Made by a program: the position numbers and the translations under genes. The notes beneath the pieces were generated by a model that did no database searches, had not been told where the DNA came from, and saw only the letters and a program-made list of their open reading frames with translations. From the NCBI GenBank assembly GCA_900319985.1, contig ONQL01000046.1, positions 1 to 16,385 on the forward strand: a DNA stretch of 16,385 nucleotides, written 5' to 3'. This DNA comes from an uncultured Methanobrevibacter sp. GTDB taxonomy: Archaea; Methanobacteriota; Methanobacteria; Methanobacteriales; Methanobacteriaceae. Shown here in pieces: positions 7,392-15,540 of this stretch. Numbering within the stretch: position 1 is the first letter of the stretch; the number at the start of each line of letters is the position of its first letter.

Positions 7392-7682
7392 TCAGTTTTG
7401 TAATTTTAAGTGGTCTGGTCTGACAATTAATTCTTTAGCTTTATTTCCATCAGTTAATGAAACAATGTAAGCTTTTCCTTTTTGACCAGTGATTTTACCA
7501 GTTTTTCCATGGAACCTAGGAGATGGTTGTCCTTTTTGGATACTTGGGTTGATAGTAATGTGAACTAAGTCTCCTTCTTCAAATCTTTGGAGTCTGTTTG
7601 TAATAGGGTTAGTTCTACCTGGCCTTTGTACTTTTGTCATTTTTTTTCTTGATCTACTTTTCAATCCTCTTGATCTTTGCAT
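7392..7682 (-). CDS. rpl21e: Large ribosomal subunit protein eL21
   Basis: eL21 is a 50S protein shared by archaea and eukaryotes and absent from bacteria. The 96-residue sequence has the basic N-terminus (RSRGLKSRSRKKMTK) that extends into rRNA, and an SH3-like barrel with FEEGDLVHITINPSIQKG at 34-51 and PRFHGKTGKITGQKGKAY at 55-72. The end, KELIVRPDHLKLQ, is the family's usual C-terminus. GAGGT about 8 bases before the ATG supports the start. It is first in the rpl21e-rpoF unit, and its predicted long leader carries two hairpins, described separately. Confidence 0.96.
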   Translation of the reverse strand: MQRSRGLKSRSRKKMTKVQRPGRTNPITNRLQRFEEGDLVHITINPSIQKGQPSPRFHGKTGKITGQKGKAYIVSLTDGNKAKELIVRPDHLKLQN

Positions 7683-7726
7683 TTAAATAACCTCTTAATC
7701 AGTTCAGTCTGGGTATTTAATTAAAT

Positions 7727-7779
7727 CTATGTTATCAGCTACCTAGTATTACAAAAGCCCATAAATACTAGTAACATAG
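7727..7779 (-). promoter_or_regulatory. Nested double inverted repeat upstream of rpl21e
   Basis: Two perfect 8-base inverted repeats are nested. The outer pair is CTATGTTA (7727-7734) with TAACATAG (7772-7779). The inner pair is CTAGTATT (7743-7750) with AATACTAG (7764-7771), around a 13-base loop. The right arms abut, and the left arms are separated by 8 bases (TCAGCTAC). As RNA this folds into a 16-pair stem with a one-sided 8-base bulge, about 45 bases before the rpl21e ATG. It lies within the leader if transcription starts from the TATA element at 7841-7855. It may be a cis-regulatory RNA, a protein-binding site on DNA, or a remnant of something else; which is unknown. Confidence 0.5.
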
Positions 7780-7796
7780 AATATGAAAATTAAAAA

Positions 7797-7819
7797 ATTA
7801 TCATCAGTGATATGATAAT
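7797..7819 (-). promoter_or_regulatory. Inverted repeat at the predicted rpl21e transcription start
   Basis: An 8-base perfect inverted repeat (ATTATCAT ... ATGATAAT on either strand) surrounds a 7-base spacer. It is about 22-25 bases downstream of the TATA element, so it falls at or just after the likely transcription start on the minus strand. On that strand it is followed by a T-run. It could be an operator overlapping the start site, a 5' hairpin, or a weak terminator for transcripts arriving from the MATE gene. Confidence 0.4.
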
Positions 7820-7840
7820 GATATAATTTTAGTCTAAAGA

Positions 7841-7855
7841 TATTTATATACTTTT
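7841..7855 (-). promoter_or_regulatory. TATA/BRE promoter element, probably for rpl21e-rpoF
   Basis: On the minus strand this reads AAAAG followed by TATATAAATA, a strong archaeal BRE plus TATA box. Transcription would begin near 7820, giving an rpl21e leader of roughly 137 bases. A second, weaker A/T stretch (TTTAATTAAATA near 7714-7726) lies closer to the gene and could supply a shorter transcript. Confidence 0.6.
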
Positions 7856-7901
7856 AGTTTTTAGGGCAATTTTGCCGTTTTTAAAAATATAAAATAAAAA
7901 T

Positions 7902-7934
7902 AAAAAAGTAAAGCTAAAATTAATATTTAGCTTT
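7902..7934 (-). terminator. Hairpin plus T-run terminator after the second MATE gene
   Basis: On the minus strand AAAGCTAAA (7934-7926) pairs perfectly with TTTAGCTTT (7918-7910) around a 7-base loop, then AC and a run of T. The hairpin overlaps the stop codon of the MATE gene. A near-identical hairpin sits at the end of the first MATE gene, so it was copied with the tandem duplication. Confidence 0.7.
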
Positions 7935-9606
7935 TTTTCATTTCATATTCGATGGTGTTGAATCCCAATACTTCTGCATATTTGAGAAGGCCTTCTGGGA
8001 AGTTCTCTTTGAGGTGGTTGAGATTTTCCTGTTCTCCGTCGTATTTGATGTCTAGGTGTATGCTTTCGTCGTAATCTATGACCAGTGCCTCTACATATGT
8101 TCCGGGTGGATTTGTGTCTAGAATCACGTCAAATATTTTGTTTGTGTTGTTGCAGAATTCTTCATTTGCATTCAGGTTTTTCAAATGCTGCATGCATTCA
8201 TCTCTTTCTTTTTGGTCATTGTCTGTCAGGGCGAAATTTCTGGTTTTATCGACTAAATCCTTTTCAATAAAGAAAATGCTACTGTATTTCGGTTCTCTCT
8301 TTTGAATCACCTTAACGGCAATCACAATGAAAATCATTGAAAGTATGCATCCTACTGGGAATCCTAACCATATTCCGTCGGATCCTATTATGTTATATAA
8401 TGTATACACTGACGCCAACGGCAATACGAGGGTGTAGAGGATTGAAAGTACTGTTGAGAGTGTAGACCTTTCGATGGCTTCGTAATAGAATACCAGTATG
8501 CTTGGAAGTATTGAAAATAGGAACAGGAACGAATACAATTGAAGTGCATGTTTTGCAAACTCTCCGATATCCTTATGATTGAAGTTATAAAGGGCAAGGA
8601 ATGCGTCAGGCCATATCCATATTGCCGCTGTTAAGATTACTGCGAATGCTATTGAGATTATAAAAGATATCTTGATTAAATGTTTTAGATTTGCATAGTC
8701 GTGCTTTGCATAATATATTGGAACGATTGATGTTAATGTTTCTGCAATTCCGACATCGATAATACTTGCGATTACCAGTGCATCCATACACAGCAGGTAT
8801 GTGGTCAATCCGGTATCTCCTAGGGTTGAGGCCAGGAAAGCGTTTATTATGTAAACGAATATCACATCAAAAATACCTATACTTGCGCCGGGGAAACCTA
8901 TTTTTATCATTTCTGCACTGTTTTTGATGAATGTCTTAATTTCAAGTGCTTTGCGGACAAATCTGAATGTTCTTTTTGGATTGCGGATGTATATTAAACA
9001 CATTGCAAGACAGGCGGTATATCCTATAAATGTTGCAAGTGAAGAGGAAGCCATCCCCATTCCGGATGATAAAAATATGTAATTAAGAATAATGTTTACA
9101 ACATTGGCAAAGATAATCGCTGCTGATGCAAAGTTTGGCTGTCCGTCCACACGAATGTATTGGATAAGCACTCCCGCAACGGTGGATACAACAAAACAGG
9201 CAAACAGATATGTGGAATACTGCAATACAAGGGGTTTGTTGGCAGGTGTTGCATGCAATATTGTAGCCAGCGGGTCCATGAATATGAAGCAGATGACTGC
9301 CATTATCATGGATGCAATGAATGACAGTACCATTGATGTTGTAAAGTATCGGTTGCTTCCGTCTGTATCGAATTCCGCCTTTTTGTTCAGTGCTAAAATT
9401 TGTCCTCCAAGTCCGAATAACCATTCGAAAACAGTTATTAACAGTATTAATGGTTCTAAAACTTCAATAGCGCCAACAGCAAGTTCTCCAATATATGAGC
9501 CTACAAAAAAGCTGTCTATGACTGAACTTATGTTTAGTGCCATTACGATAAGTAATGTCGGCAATAATAATTCCTTAAATTTGCTGTCTGCAATTTTAAA
9601 ATTCAT
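7927..9606 (-). CDS. MATE family efflux transporter with C-terminal soluble domain (distal copy)
   Basis: This is a 559-residue multidrug/toxin-extrusion type transporter; such proteins export organic molecules by Na+ or H+ antiport. About twelve membrane segments occupy residues 10-435 in two similar halves, with family features such as FVGSYIGELAVGAIEVLEPL at 34-53, QYIRVDGQPNFA at 149-160 and the second-half IGFPGASIGIFDVIF at 236-250. Typical MATE proteins end near residue 450. Here a soluble tail of about 120 residues (436-559) follows, with EFCNNTNKIFDV, SIHLDIKYDGEQEN and LGFNTIEYEM, faintly like an RsbW/GHKL fold. AAGGAG before the ATG supports the start. It lies 58 bases after its paralogue, downstream of the NRPS, so export of or self-protection against the NRPS product is the likely role. 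Confidence 0.9.
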   Translation of the reverse strand: MNFKIADSKFKELLLPTLLIVMALNISSVIDSFFVGSYIGELAVGAIEVLEPLILLITVFEWLFGLGGQILALNKKAEFDTDGSNRYFTTSMVLSFIASMIMAVICFIFMDPLATILHATPANKPLVLQYSTYLFACFVVSTVAGVLIQYIRVDGQPNFASAAIIFANVVNIILNYIFLSSGMGMASSSLATFIGYTACLAMCLIYIRNPKRTFRFVRKALEIKTFIKNSAEMIKIGFPGASIGIFDVIFVYIINAFLASTLGDTGLTTYLLCMDALVIASIIDVGIAETLTSIVPIYYAKHDYANLKHLIKISFIISIAFAVILTAAIWIWPDAFLALYNFNHKDIGEFAKHALQLYSFLFLFSILPSILVFYYEAIERSTLSTVLSILYTLVLPLASVYTLYNIIGSDGIWLGFPVGCILSMIFIVIAVKVIQKREPKYSSIFFIEKDLVDKTRNFALTDNDQKERDECMQHLKNLNANEEFCNNTNKIFDVILDTNPPGTYVEALVIDYDESIHLDIKYDGEQENLNHLKENFPEGLLKYAEVLGFNTIEYEMKKS

Positions 9607-9638
9607 ATGTCTTCTCCTTAATGTCGTGTCTCATTTTG

Positions 9639-9672
9639 AAAAAATAAAGCTAAATGATAATATTTTAGCTTT
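9639..9672 (-). terminator. Duplicated hairpin plus T-run between the two MATE genes
   Basis: On the minus strand AAAGCTAAA (9672-9664) pairs with TTTAGCTTT (9654-9646) around a 9-base loop, followed by A and six T (9644-9639). It overlaps the stop codon of the upstream MATE gene. No promoter is evident in the remaining bases before the second MATE gene, so it may act as a partial terminator that lowers expression of that copy. Confidence 0.6.
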
Positions 9673-11344
9673 TTTTCATTTCATATTCTATTGTATTGAA
9701 TCCTAGTACCTCTGCATATTTGAGAAGGCCTTCCGGGAAGTTCTCTTTGAGGTGGTTTAGGTTTTCCTGTTCTCCGTCGTATTTGATGTCTAGGTGTATG
9801 CTTTTGTCATAGTCGATTACTAGTGCTTCTACGTATGTTCCATGCGGGTTTGTCTCCAGAATCACGTCAAATATTTTGTTTGCGTTGTTGCAGAATTCTT
9901 CATTGGCATTCAAGTTTTTCAAATGCTGCATGCATTCTTCTCTTTCTTTTTCATCATTGTCTGTCAATGCGAAGTTTCTGGTTTTATCAATCAGGTCATG
10001 TTCAATGAAGAACAGAGTGCTGTATTTCGGTTCTCTCATTTGCATTACTTTAACAGTAATTACAATGATAATCATGGAAACTATACAGGATACAGGGAAT
10101 GCTATCCATATTCCATCAGAACCTATTAGGTTATACAATAGGTATACTAAAGTCAATGGCAATACGAGAGTATAGAGGGTTGAAAGTACTGTTGAGAGTA
10201 CTGACCTTTCGATTGCTTCGTAATAGAATACCAGAATACTTGGAAGTATTGACAATAGGAAGAAGAATGAATACAGTTGAACTGCATGTGTTGCAAATCC
10301 TGCAATGTCCTTATGGCCGAAATTATAAAGGGCCAGGAATCCGTCAGGCCATACCCATATGAATAATGTTAATGCTGTTGCAAAGACTACTGAAAGCATT
10401 AATGATATTTTAATTAAATGTTTTAGATTTGCATAGTCATGCTTTGCATAATATATCGGAACGATTGATGTCAATGTTTCTGAAATTCCCACATCGACAA
10501 TACTTGCGATTACCAATGCGTCCATACACAGCATGTATGTGGTCAATCCCATATCTCCTAATTCTGCAGCAATGAAAGCGTTCATTATGTAAACGAATAT
10601 CACATCAAAGACACCAATACTTGCACCTGGGAAACCTATTTTTATTATTTCTATACCTTCTTTGATGAATGTCTTAATTTCAAGTGCTTTGCGAACAAAT
10701 CTGAATGTTCTTTTTGGATTGCGGATGTATATTAAACATGCTGCTAGACATGCTGTATAACCTATAAATGATGCAAGTGAAGCGGAAGCCATACCCATAC
10801 CGGATGATAGGAACAGGTAATCCAGAATGATATTGATTACATTGGCAAGGATAATAACTATTGATGCAAAGTTTGGTTGGCCATCAACACGAATGTATTG
10901 GGTAAGCACTCCTGCAATGGTAGATACAACAAAACAGCCATACAGGAATGAGGCGTATTGCAGTATGAGAGGTTTTGTACCTGGTGTTGCATGCAATAGG
11001 TCAGCCAGTGGATCCATATATGCGAAACAAATCACTGCCATTATCAATGATGCAATGAATGACAGTACTATTGATGTTGTAAAGTATCGGTTACTTCCGT
11101 CTGTATCGAATTCTGCTTTTTTGTTCAGTGCTAAAATTTGTCCTCCAAGTCCGAATAACCATTCAAAAACGGTTACTAATAAAATTAATGGTTCTAAAAG
11201 GTCAATTGCAGCAACTGCATTTTCACCAATAAAGGTGCCCACAAAGAAGCTGTCTACAACTGAACTTATGTTTAATGCCATTACGATAAGTAATGTTGGC
11301 AATAATAATTCCTTAAATTTACTGTCCGCAATTTTATAATTCAT
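9665..11344 (-). CDS. MATE family efflux transporter with C-terminal soluble domain (proximal copy)
   Basis: This paralogue of the distal MATE gene is also 559 residues, with the same architecture: a MATE membrane core to about residue 435 and a soluble tail. Differences concentrate in the membrane core (for example residues 41-52, 92-140 and 220-265), while the tail differs at only about 11 of 124 positions and is identical over the last 46. AGGTGA 7 bases before the ATG supports the start; this ribosome binding site overlaps the stop region of the NRPS gene 14 bases upstream. Tight coupling to the NRPS makes this the more likely primary exporter of its product. The divergence of the core with a constant tail suggests that the two copies handle different substrates, or pair with each other, under the same control. 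Confidence 0.9.
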   Translation of the reverse strand: MNYKIADSKFKELLLPTLLIVMALNISSVVDSFFVGTFIGENAVAAIDLLEPLILLVTVFEWLFGLGGQILALNKKAEFDTDGSNRYFTTSIVLSFIASLIMAVICFAYMDPLADLLHATPGTKPLILQYASFLYGCFVVSTIAGVLTQYIRVDGQPNFASIVIILANVINIILDYLFLSSGMGMASASLASFIGYTACLAACLIYIRNPKRTFRFVRKALEIKTFIKEGIEIIKIGFPGASIGVFDVIFVYIMNAFIAAELGDMGLTTYMLCMDALVIASIVDVGISETLTSIVPIYYAKHDYANLKHLIKISLMLSVVFATALTLFIWVWPDGFLALYNFGHKDIAGFATHAVQLYSFFFLLSILPSILVFYYEAIERSVLSTVLSTLYTLVLPLTLVYLLYNLIGSDGIWIAFPVSCIVSMIIIVITVKVMQMREPKYSTLFFIEHDLIDKTRNFALTDNDEKEREECMQHLKNLNANEEFCNNANKIFDVILETNPHGTYVEALVIDYDKSIHLDIKYDGEQENLNHLKENFPEGLLKYAEVLGFNTIEYEMKKS

Positions 11345-11358
11345 ATGAATTCACCTAG

Positions 11359-14300
11359 TTAATCAAAATAATGTACCTCAATTAAATGTTCGATAAATCG
11401 TTTAAGATATCCTTCATCACATTCAGGCCATTCAAATCCTATTGCGTTAAGGATATCAAGTGTCAGGTCTATGCTGACGATTTCTCCACTGTCACTTTCG
11501 TCATACTCAACTTCACCAGTGCCTTCGTCAAAGTCATCGATAGTTAAATCTGCTGTAATGATTCCCTGAATGTTTTCATCCATGTTTTCCTCATAGATTT
11601 TTCTGAATTCTTCAGGTGTGACGTCTTCAATACCAAATCCAAATGAATTTAGAGCATCAATGATGTCACTGGTAGGTATTAGTTTGTCACTTACTGCATG
11701 GAATACTACTGATTCTTTAGGGGTCTTTGCAAGAGCAAGTGTTGCCTTTGCCACATAATCGATTTGACTCATTTCAATTATCTCTTGGGAAATGGAAGGA
11801 ATTGTGGCCTTCAAGTTCTTGATGGCTTTGATATTGTTCAAGAACGCATTTGTGTCATAGTTTTTCTGGAACACTCCGTCAGAGTAACGTGCCATAAGGT
11901 TTCCTACTCTTATTATTTTTGTATTCAAACCGGATAAAGCTTTTTCAAGAACCATTCTTTCTGCCAAGAACTTACTGTTCAGGTACTTGTTGGATAAGTC
12001 TTGTCCCCAGTATAATGTTGTTTCATCGCAGTTTAAGTCATTAGGGTCTGCATCTTCTGAATAGTCTTCCAGTACACTGGTTGTGGATATTTGAACATAA
12101 GTTATATCGTTTGCATCAGCAAATTCAAGACCGTTAACTACTCCGTCGACATTTACTCTGAAGATGTAGTCATCGTGAGTGTAGTGTTTTACGATAGCTG
12201 CACAATTGATTATTGTGTCAATAGGATAACCTTCTAACTTCTTGAAGTCATCAAGACTTGTTATGTCTCCTTCGCTTAAGATTATGCGTGATCCGATAAG
12301 GTCGCTGAAGTCTTCATCGAAGTAGTAGTTCATTAAATCTATGAAACGATCTTCACAGGTATCGAACTGACCTTTTCTTAACATACAGTAGATTGTACCT
12401 TCTTCATTTTTGATGTATTCGTATAATACGTGAACACCTAAGAAACCGGTTACTCCAGTTAGCAATACATTGCCTAACTCTAGATTTGCACCTTTTGCAA
12501 AGTTTTCAAAGGTGTTTTCCTCGAGAAGCTTGTCGATTGAACTGTAGTCGTAGTTTTCGATAATGTCAACATCAAGGTCATCTGAGATTTCATCGCCTGA
12601 AAGGAAACTTGCAAGTTTTCTTGGAGTTTGATTTCTGAAGATGTCGTCATATTTCACGTTATAATCCTGTTTAAGCAACTCTATAATGAGTTTTGATGCT
12701 ATAAGTGATGTTCCTCCTATTTCAAAGAAGTTGTCTTCTGCACCGACGATTTCTATGTCGAGGATAGATGAGTATATTGCACAGATTGTTTGTTCAAGCT
12801 TGTTTTTAGGAGGGACATATGTCATTTCAAGTTTAGGTTCAGGCAACGCTTTCACATCTGTTTTACCGTTAGGGGTTTGAGGCATTTCATCAATTTGCAT
12901 GAAGACTGTTGGAACCATGTATTGTGTAAGTCTTTCGCTTAAGTATGCTTTGAGGGCATCCTTGTCGATTTCCTCATCAGCAGTGAAGTATGCGCACAGA
13001 TGCTCGTTGTTCCTGATTTTTTTGATTACGACAACGGCATTTTTTATATCTTCGAATTTGTTTATGTTGGATTCGATTTCTCCGATTTCTATTCTTAGTC
13101 CTCTGAGTTTGATTTGGTTGTCGATTCTTCCCTTGATGTCAATATCTCCATCAGGAAGCTCAATTGCGTAATCCCCACTTTTGTAGTATGGGACGTCATC
13201 AATTGTCATGTATACTTCTTCGGTTTTGTCGGGCATGTTGTAGTATCCTTTACCTACACCGACACCTCCGATGTACAGCTCTCCCATCACTCCTTTAGGC
13301 AGGAGTTTTCCATCAATGTCTCTGACATCAGTAATGTAGTTTCTTAAGGCAGGACCAATGGTTATGTTTTCTGGGTCGGTTATTTCCTTGTAGTTGGAAG
13401 CTATTGTTGCTTCGGTTGGTCCGTAACTGTTATATACAGCTGCGTCACAGTATTTTTTAACTCCATTGAATGCTTGAGCTGAGAACTGCTCTCCTCCCAT
13501 GACTATACATTTTGCGCAGTCAATCGCATCACAGAATTCCTCGAATTCAAGGTATGAGAGCAATCTTGATGGTGTGAATTCCATAACTTCAGGTTTTTCA
13601 CGTTTAATCAATCTAATCAGCTCTACGATGCTTTTTATTTCATCGTCGTTTGCAAAGATTATTTTTATTCCGTTTGTAATACCTGTCAGGATGTCCTCGA
13701 GAGATGTGTCGAATGCTATTGTTGCAATACTTAATAGATTGCTGTATTCACATTTAGGATTTGCTTCAGTTTCGTTACATGCATTTTCATGACTGATCAT
13801 TACACCTTTTGGATTTCCTGTTGAACCTGATGTGTAAATCATGTATGCCAAATCATCAGGATTAAGTTCAATATTTGTGTTGTCGGTATTGGTCTCTTCA
13901 AGTAATTCTTTAATAGATATTGAATTTAGGTCAAAGCCATCTACATTAATTATGTAATCTGCCTGACTGTTTTCATATATGTATTCAATTCTTTCTTTAG
14001 GGAACTTTAAATCGAGTGGTATGAAGGCACAGCCTGCTTTTAATACACCGATTATTGAAGCAATCAGGTCACTTGTTCTTGGAAGCATAATCAAAATATT
14101 GCTTCTAGGTTTGACACCTTTTTTGATAAGTGCATTAGCTATACGATTTGACTTTTTGTTGAGTTCATCATATGACAGGGTCTCATCGGATGCAACAAGT
14201 GCAATTTCATCAGGTTTCTCTTCCACTTGCGCTTCAAAACGTCTGTGGAGGAATGGATTAACTACTTCTTCAAATTCAGGTGGTAGGAGGTTGGTTGCAA

Positions 14301-15540
14301 GCTCAATATCTTCAATTCTCAATTTGTCCATATCGTTTACGAAGAATTGGACCAATGTGTATTTGATTGCTTTTAGGAATTCCTTAGTATATTCCTCAGT
14401 ATAGATTTGGTCATTGTACTCAATGTAGATTGCAATTTCGTCTCCATCATCGTAAATGTCTAAATTGATTTTGTAATCAGTTGCTACAGTTCCGTCAAGC
14501 TCTTCCATGGCATATGTATTTCCTTCCATTTCAAGGCTGTCGGTTTCGAATGCTCCGTGATATGAATAGAAGAATTCAGGTTTCAATTGATATTCTTCGG
14601 AAAGTGTAGTGTATGGGTAATTGCTGTGTACCAATGCATCTTTCCATGATTTGTCAACCACTTTAATGAAGTCTTCAACCATCATTGACCTGTTTTCGCT
14701 GGCCACCATGATTGGGAGTGTTTTTACTAACATTCCTTGTGTATTGTAGTAGTTGGAGTTGGACCTTCCGTTGAAGATTGTTGTTATCAGTGCCTTATCT
14801 GAGAATGTAAACTTGTTAAGAGCCAGTATTGTTGCACTCATGAAGAGTACGTTTGGACTTATGGAATGGTCTTGACAGAACATTCTCACGAAATTGGAGT
14901 CGATCATGTCTTCAAGGAGCTTGATTTTACCTTCATCCGGATTTCCATTTATGTTTGGAGTAAGTACAGTGGATTCGAATCCTTGAGCAAACCGGTTTTT
15001 GTAATACTCTTTTGAAATTTCATTTTCACTGAGTTCGGTTTCAATTAAACTGTATGCGAATCCGTCTACAATTTCTTCACTTAATTCTTCACCGCTGTAA
15101 GCGTTCATTATGTCTTCGAAAAGAATGTCCTGTGATACACCATCTGTGATTAGGTGGTGAATATCTGTGAAGAGCACAGTTTCATCAGGAGTCTTGTAAA
15201 TCTTGAATCTGAACAGTTGATTGTCTTCAATCGGAATGTATTGGATATCCTTATCCATCATCTCTCTATTTGTGATTGAGTCTACTTCTACGATTTCAAT
15301 TTCATCAATTTCAGCGTCGTCACATCTTTTTTGTCTCAATTCACCCTCAGGGGTGGTGACTATTCTTGTTTTGAGATATGGATGTGCTTCGACAGTATCG
15401 ATTATGGCCTGTTTGAGTTTGATTGCATCAACATTGTCGCCAAAGCGTATGCAGGAAGGCATTGTGTATTTGATTTCTTCTGTTTGCTTACATTCATAGT
15501 AGATACCTAACTGATTGGATGTTAATGGGAATAAATCCAT
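11359..15540 (-). CDS. Nonribosomal peptide synthetase terminal module (C-A-PCP-reductase)
   Basis: This 1393-residue protein carries the last elongation and release module of an NRPS. The condensation domain (about 1-430) has an intact HHLITDG at 128-134. The adenylation domain (about 435-905) has YTSGSTGNPKG (569-579), FDTS (610-613), YNSYGPTE (703-710), YKSGDYAIELPDG and the A10 lysine Lys893. The carrier domain has DNFFEIGGTSL with the phosphopantetheine site Ser945. The thioester reductase domain (about 1020-1393) has the NADPH loop LLTGVTGFLG (1026-1035), ISTTSV, and the YLNSK pair Tyr1186/Lys1190, so the product should leave as an aldehyde or alcohol. Residues at the ten specificity positions are D-T-E-E-V-G-S-I-A-K. 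No ribosome binding site precedes the ATG at 15540, and the opening MDLFPLTSNQLG looks like a linker, so it is probably the 3' part of a longer synthetase. Confidence 0.93.
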   Translation of the reverse strand: MDLFPLTSNQLGIYYECKQTEEIKYTMPSCIRFGDNVDAIKLKQAIIDTVEAHPYLKTRIVTTPEGELRQKRCDDAEIDEIEIVEVDSITNREMMDKDIQYIPIEDNQLFRFKIYKTPDETVLFTDIHHLITDGVSQDILFEDIMNAYSGEELSEEIVDGFAYSLIETELSENEISKEYYKNRFAQGFESTVLTPNINGNPDEGKIKLLEDMIDSNFVRMFCQDHSISPNVLFMSATILALNKFTFSDKALITTIFNGRSNSNYYNTQGMLVKTLPIMVASENRSMMVEDFIKVVDKSWKDALVHSNYPYTTLSEEYQLKPEFFYSYHGAFETDSLEMEGNTYAMEELDGTVATDYKINLDIYDDGDEIAIYIEYNDQIYTEEYTKEFLKAIKYTLVQFFVNDMDKLRIEDIELATNLLPPEFEEVVNPFLHRRFEAQVEEKPDEIALVASDETLSYDELNKKSNRIANALIKKGVKPRSNILIMLPRTSDLIASIIGVLKAGCAFIPLDLKFPKERIEYIYENSQADYIINVDGFDLNSISIKELLEETNTDNTNIELNPDDLAYMIYTSGSTGNPKGVMISHENACNETEANPKCEYSNLLSIATIAFDTSLEDILTGITNGIKIIFANDDEIKSIVELIRLIKREKPEVMEFTPSRLLSYLEFEEFCDAIDCAKCIVMGGEQFSAQAFNGVKKYCDAAVYNSYGPTEATIASNYKEITDPENITIGPALRNYITDVRDIDGKLLPKGVMGELYIGGVGVGKGYYNMPDKTEEVYMTIDDVPYYKSGDYAIELPDGDIDIKGRIDNQIKLRGLRIEIGEIESNINKFEDIKNAVVVIKKIRNNEHLCAYFTADEEIDKDALKAYLSERLTQYMVPTVFMQIDEMPQTPNGKTDVKALPEPKLEMTYVPPKNKLEQTICAIYSSILDIEIVGAEDNFFEIGGTSLIASKLIIELLKQDYNVKYDDIFRNQTPRKLASFLSGDEISDDLDVDIIENYDYSSIDKLLEENTFENFAKGANLELGNVLLTGVTGFLGVHVLYEYIKNEEGTIYCMLRKGQFDTCEDRFIDLMNYYFDEDFSDLIGSRIILSEGDITSLDDFKKLEGYPIDTIINCAAIVKHYTHDDYIFRVNVDGVVNGLEFADANDITYVQISTTSVLEDYSEDADPNDLNCDETTLYWGQDLSNKYLNSKFLAERMVLEKALSGLNTKIIRVGNLMARYSDGVFQKNYDTNAFLNNIKAIKNLKATIPSISQEIIEMSQIDYVAKATLALAKTPKESVVFHAVSDKLIPTSDIIDALNSFGFGIEDVTPEEFRKIYEENMDENIQGIITADLTIDDFDEGTGEVEYDESDSGEIVSIDLTLDILNAIGFEWPECDEGYLKRFIEHLIEVHYFD
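12841..13450 (-). repeat. Adenylation-domain repeat, copy in the terminal module
   Basis: The 3' half of the adenylation coding region (motifs A5 to A10) is nearly identical at DNA level to 15776-16385, at an offset of 2935 bases. Tracts of more than 50 bases match exactly, such as around 13376-13432 against 16311-16367 and 13081-13139 against 16016-16074. Conservation at silent positions points to recent duplication or gene conversion. Confidence 0.85.

Larger units (their letters stand above)
7910..11344 (-). repeat. Tandem duplication of the MATE gene and its terminator
   Basis: The two 1680-base MATE genes are direct repeats with an offset of 1738 bases (9665 against 7927). Similarity is visible at DNA level along most of the genes and includes the terminator hairpin AAAGCTAAA/TTTAGCTTT at 7910-7934 and 9646-9672. 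The last 46 residues of the proteins are identical. Confidence 0.85.

Noticed and set aside
7735..7806. A possible C/D box guide RNA on the minus strand (TGATGA at 7806-7801, CTGA at 7738-7735)
   Set aside because: The boxes are about 62 bases apart, no internal C'/D' pair is evident, and the strong nested stem between them is unlike a guide RNA, whose guides are single-stranded.
13376..13432. Insertion sequence or transposon ends flanking the adenylation repeats
   Set aside because: The repeats lie within coding domains at equivalent positions, and no transposase or terminal inverted repeats are present.
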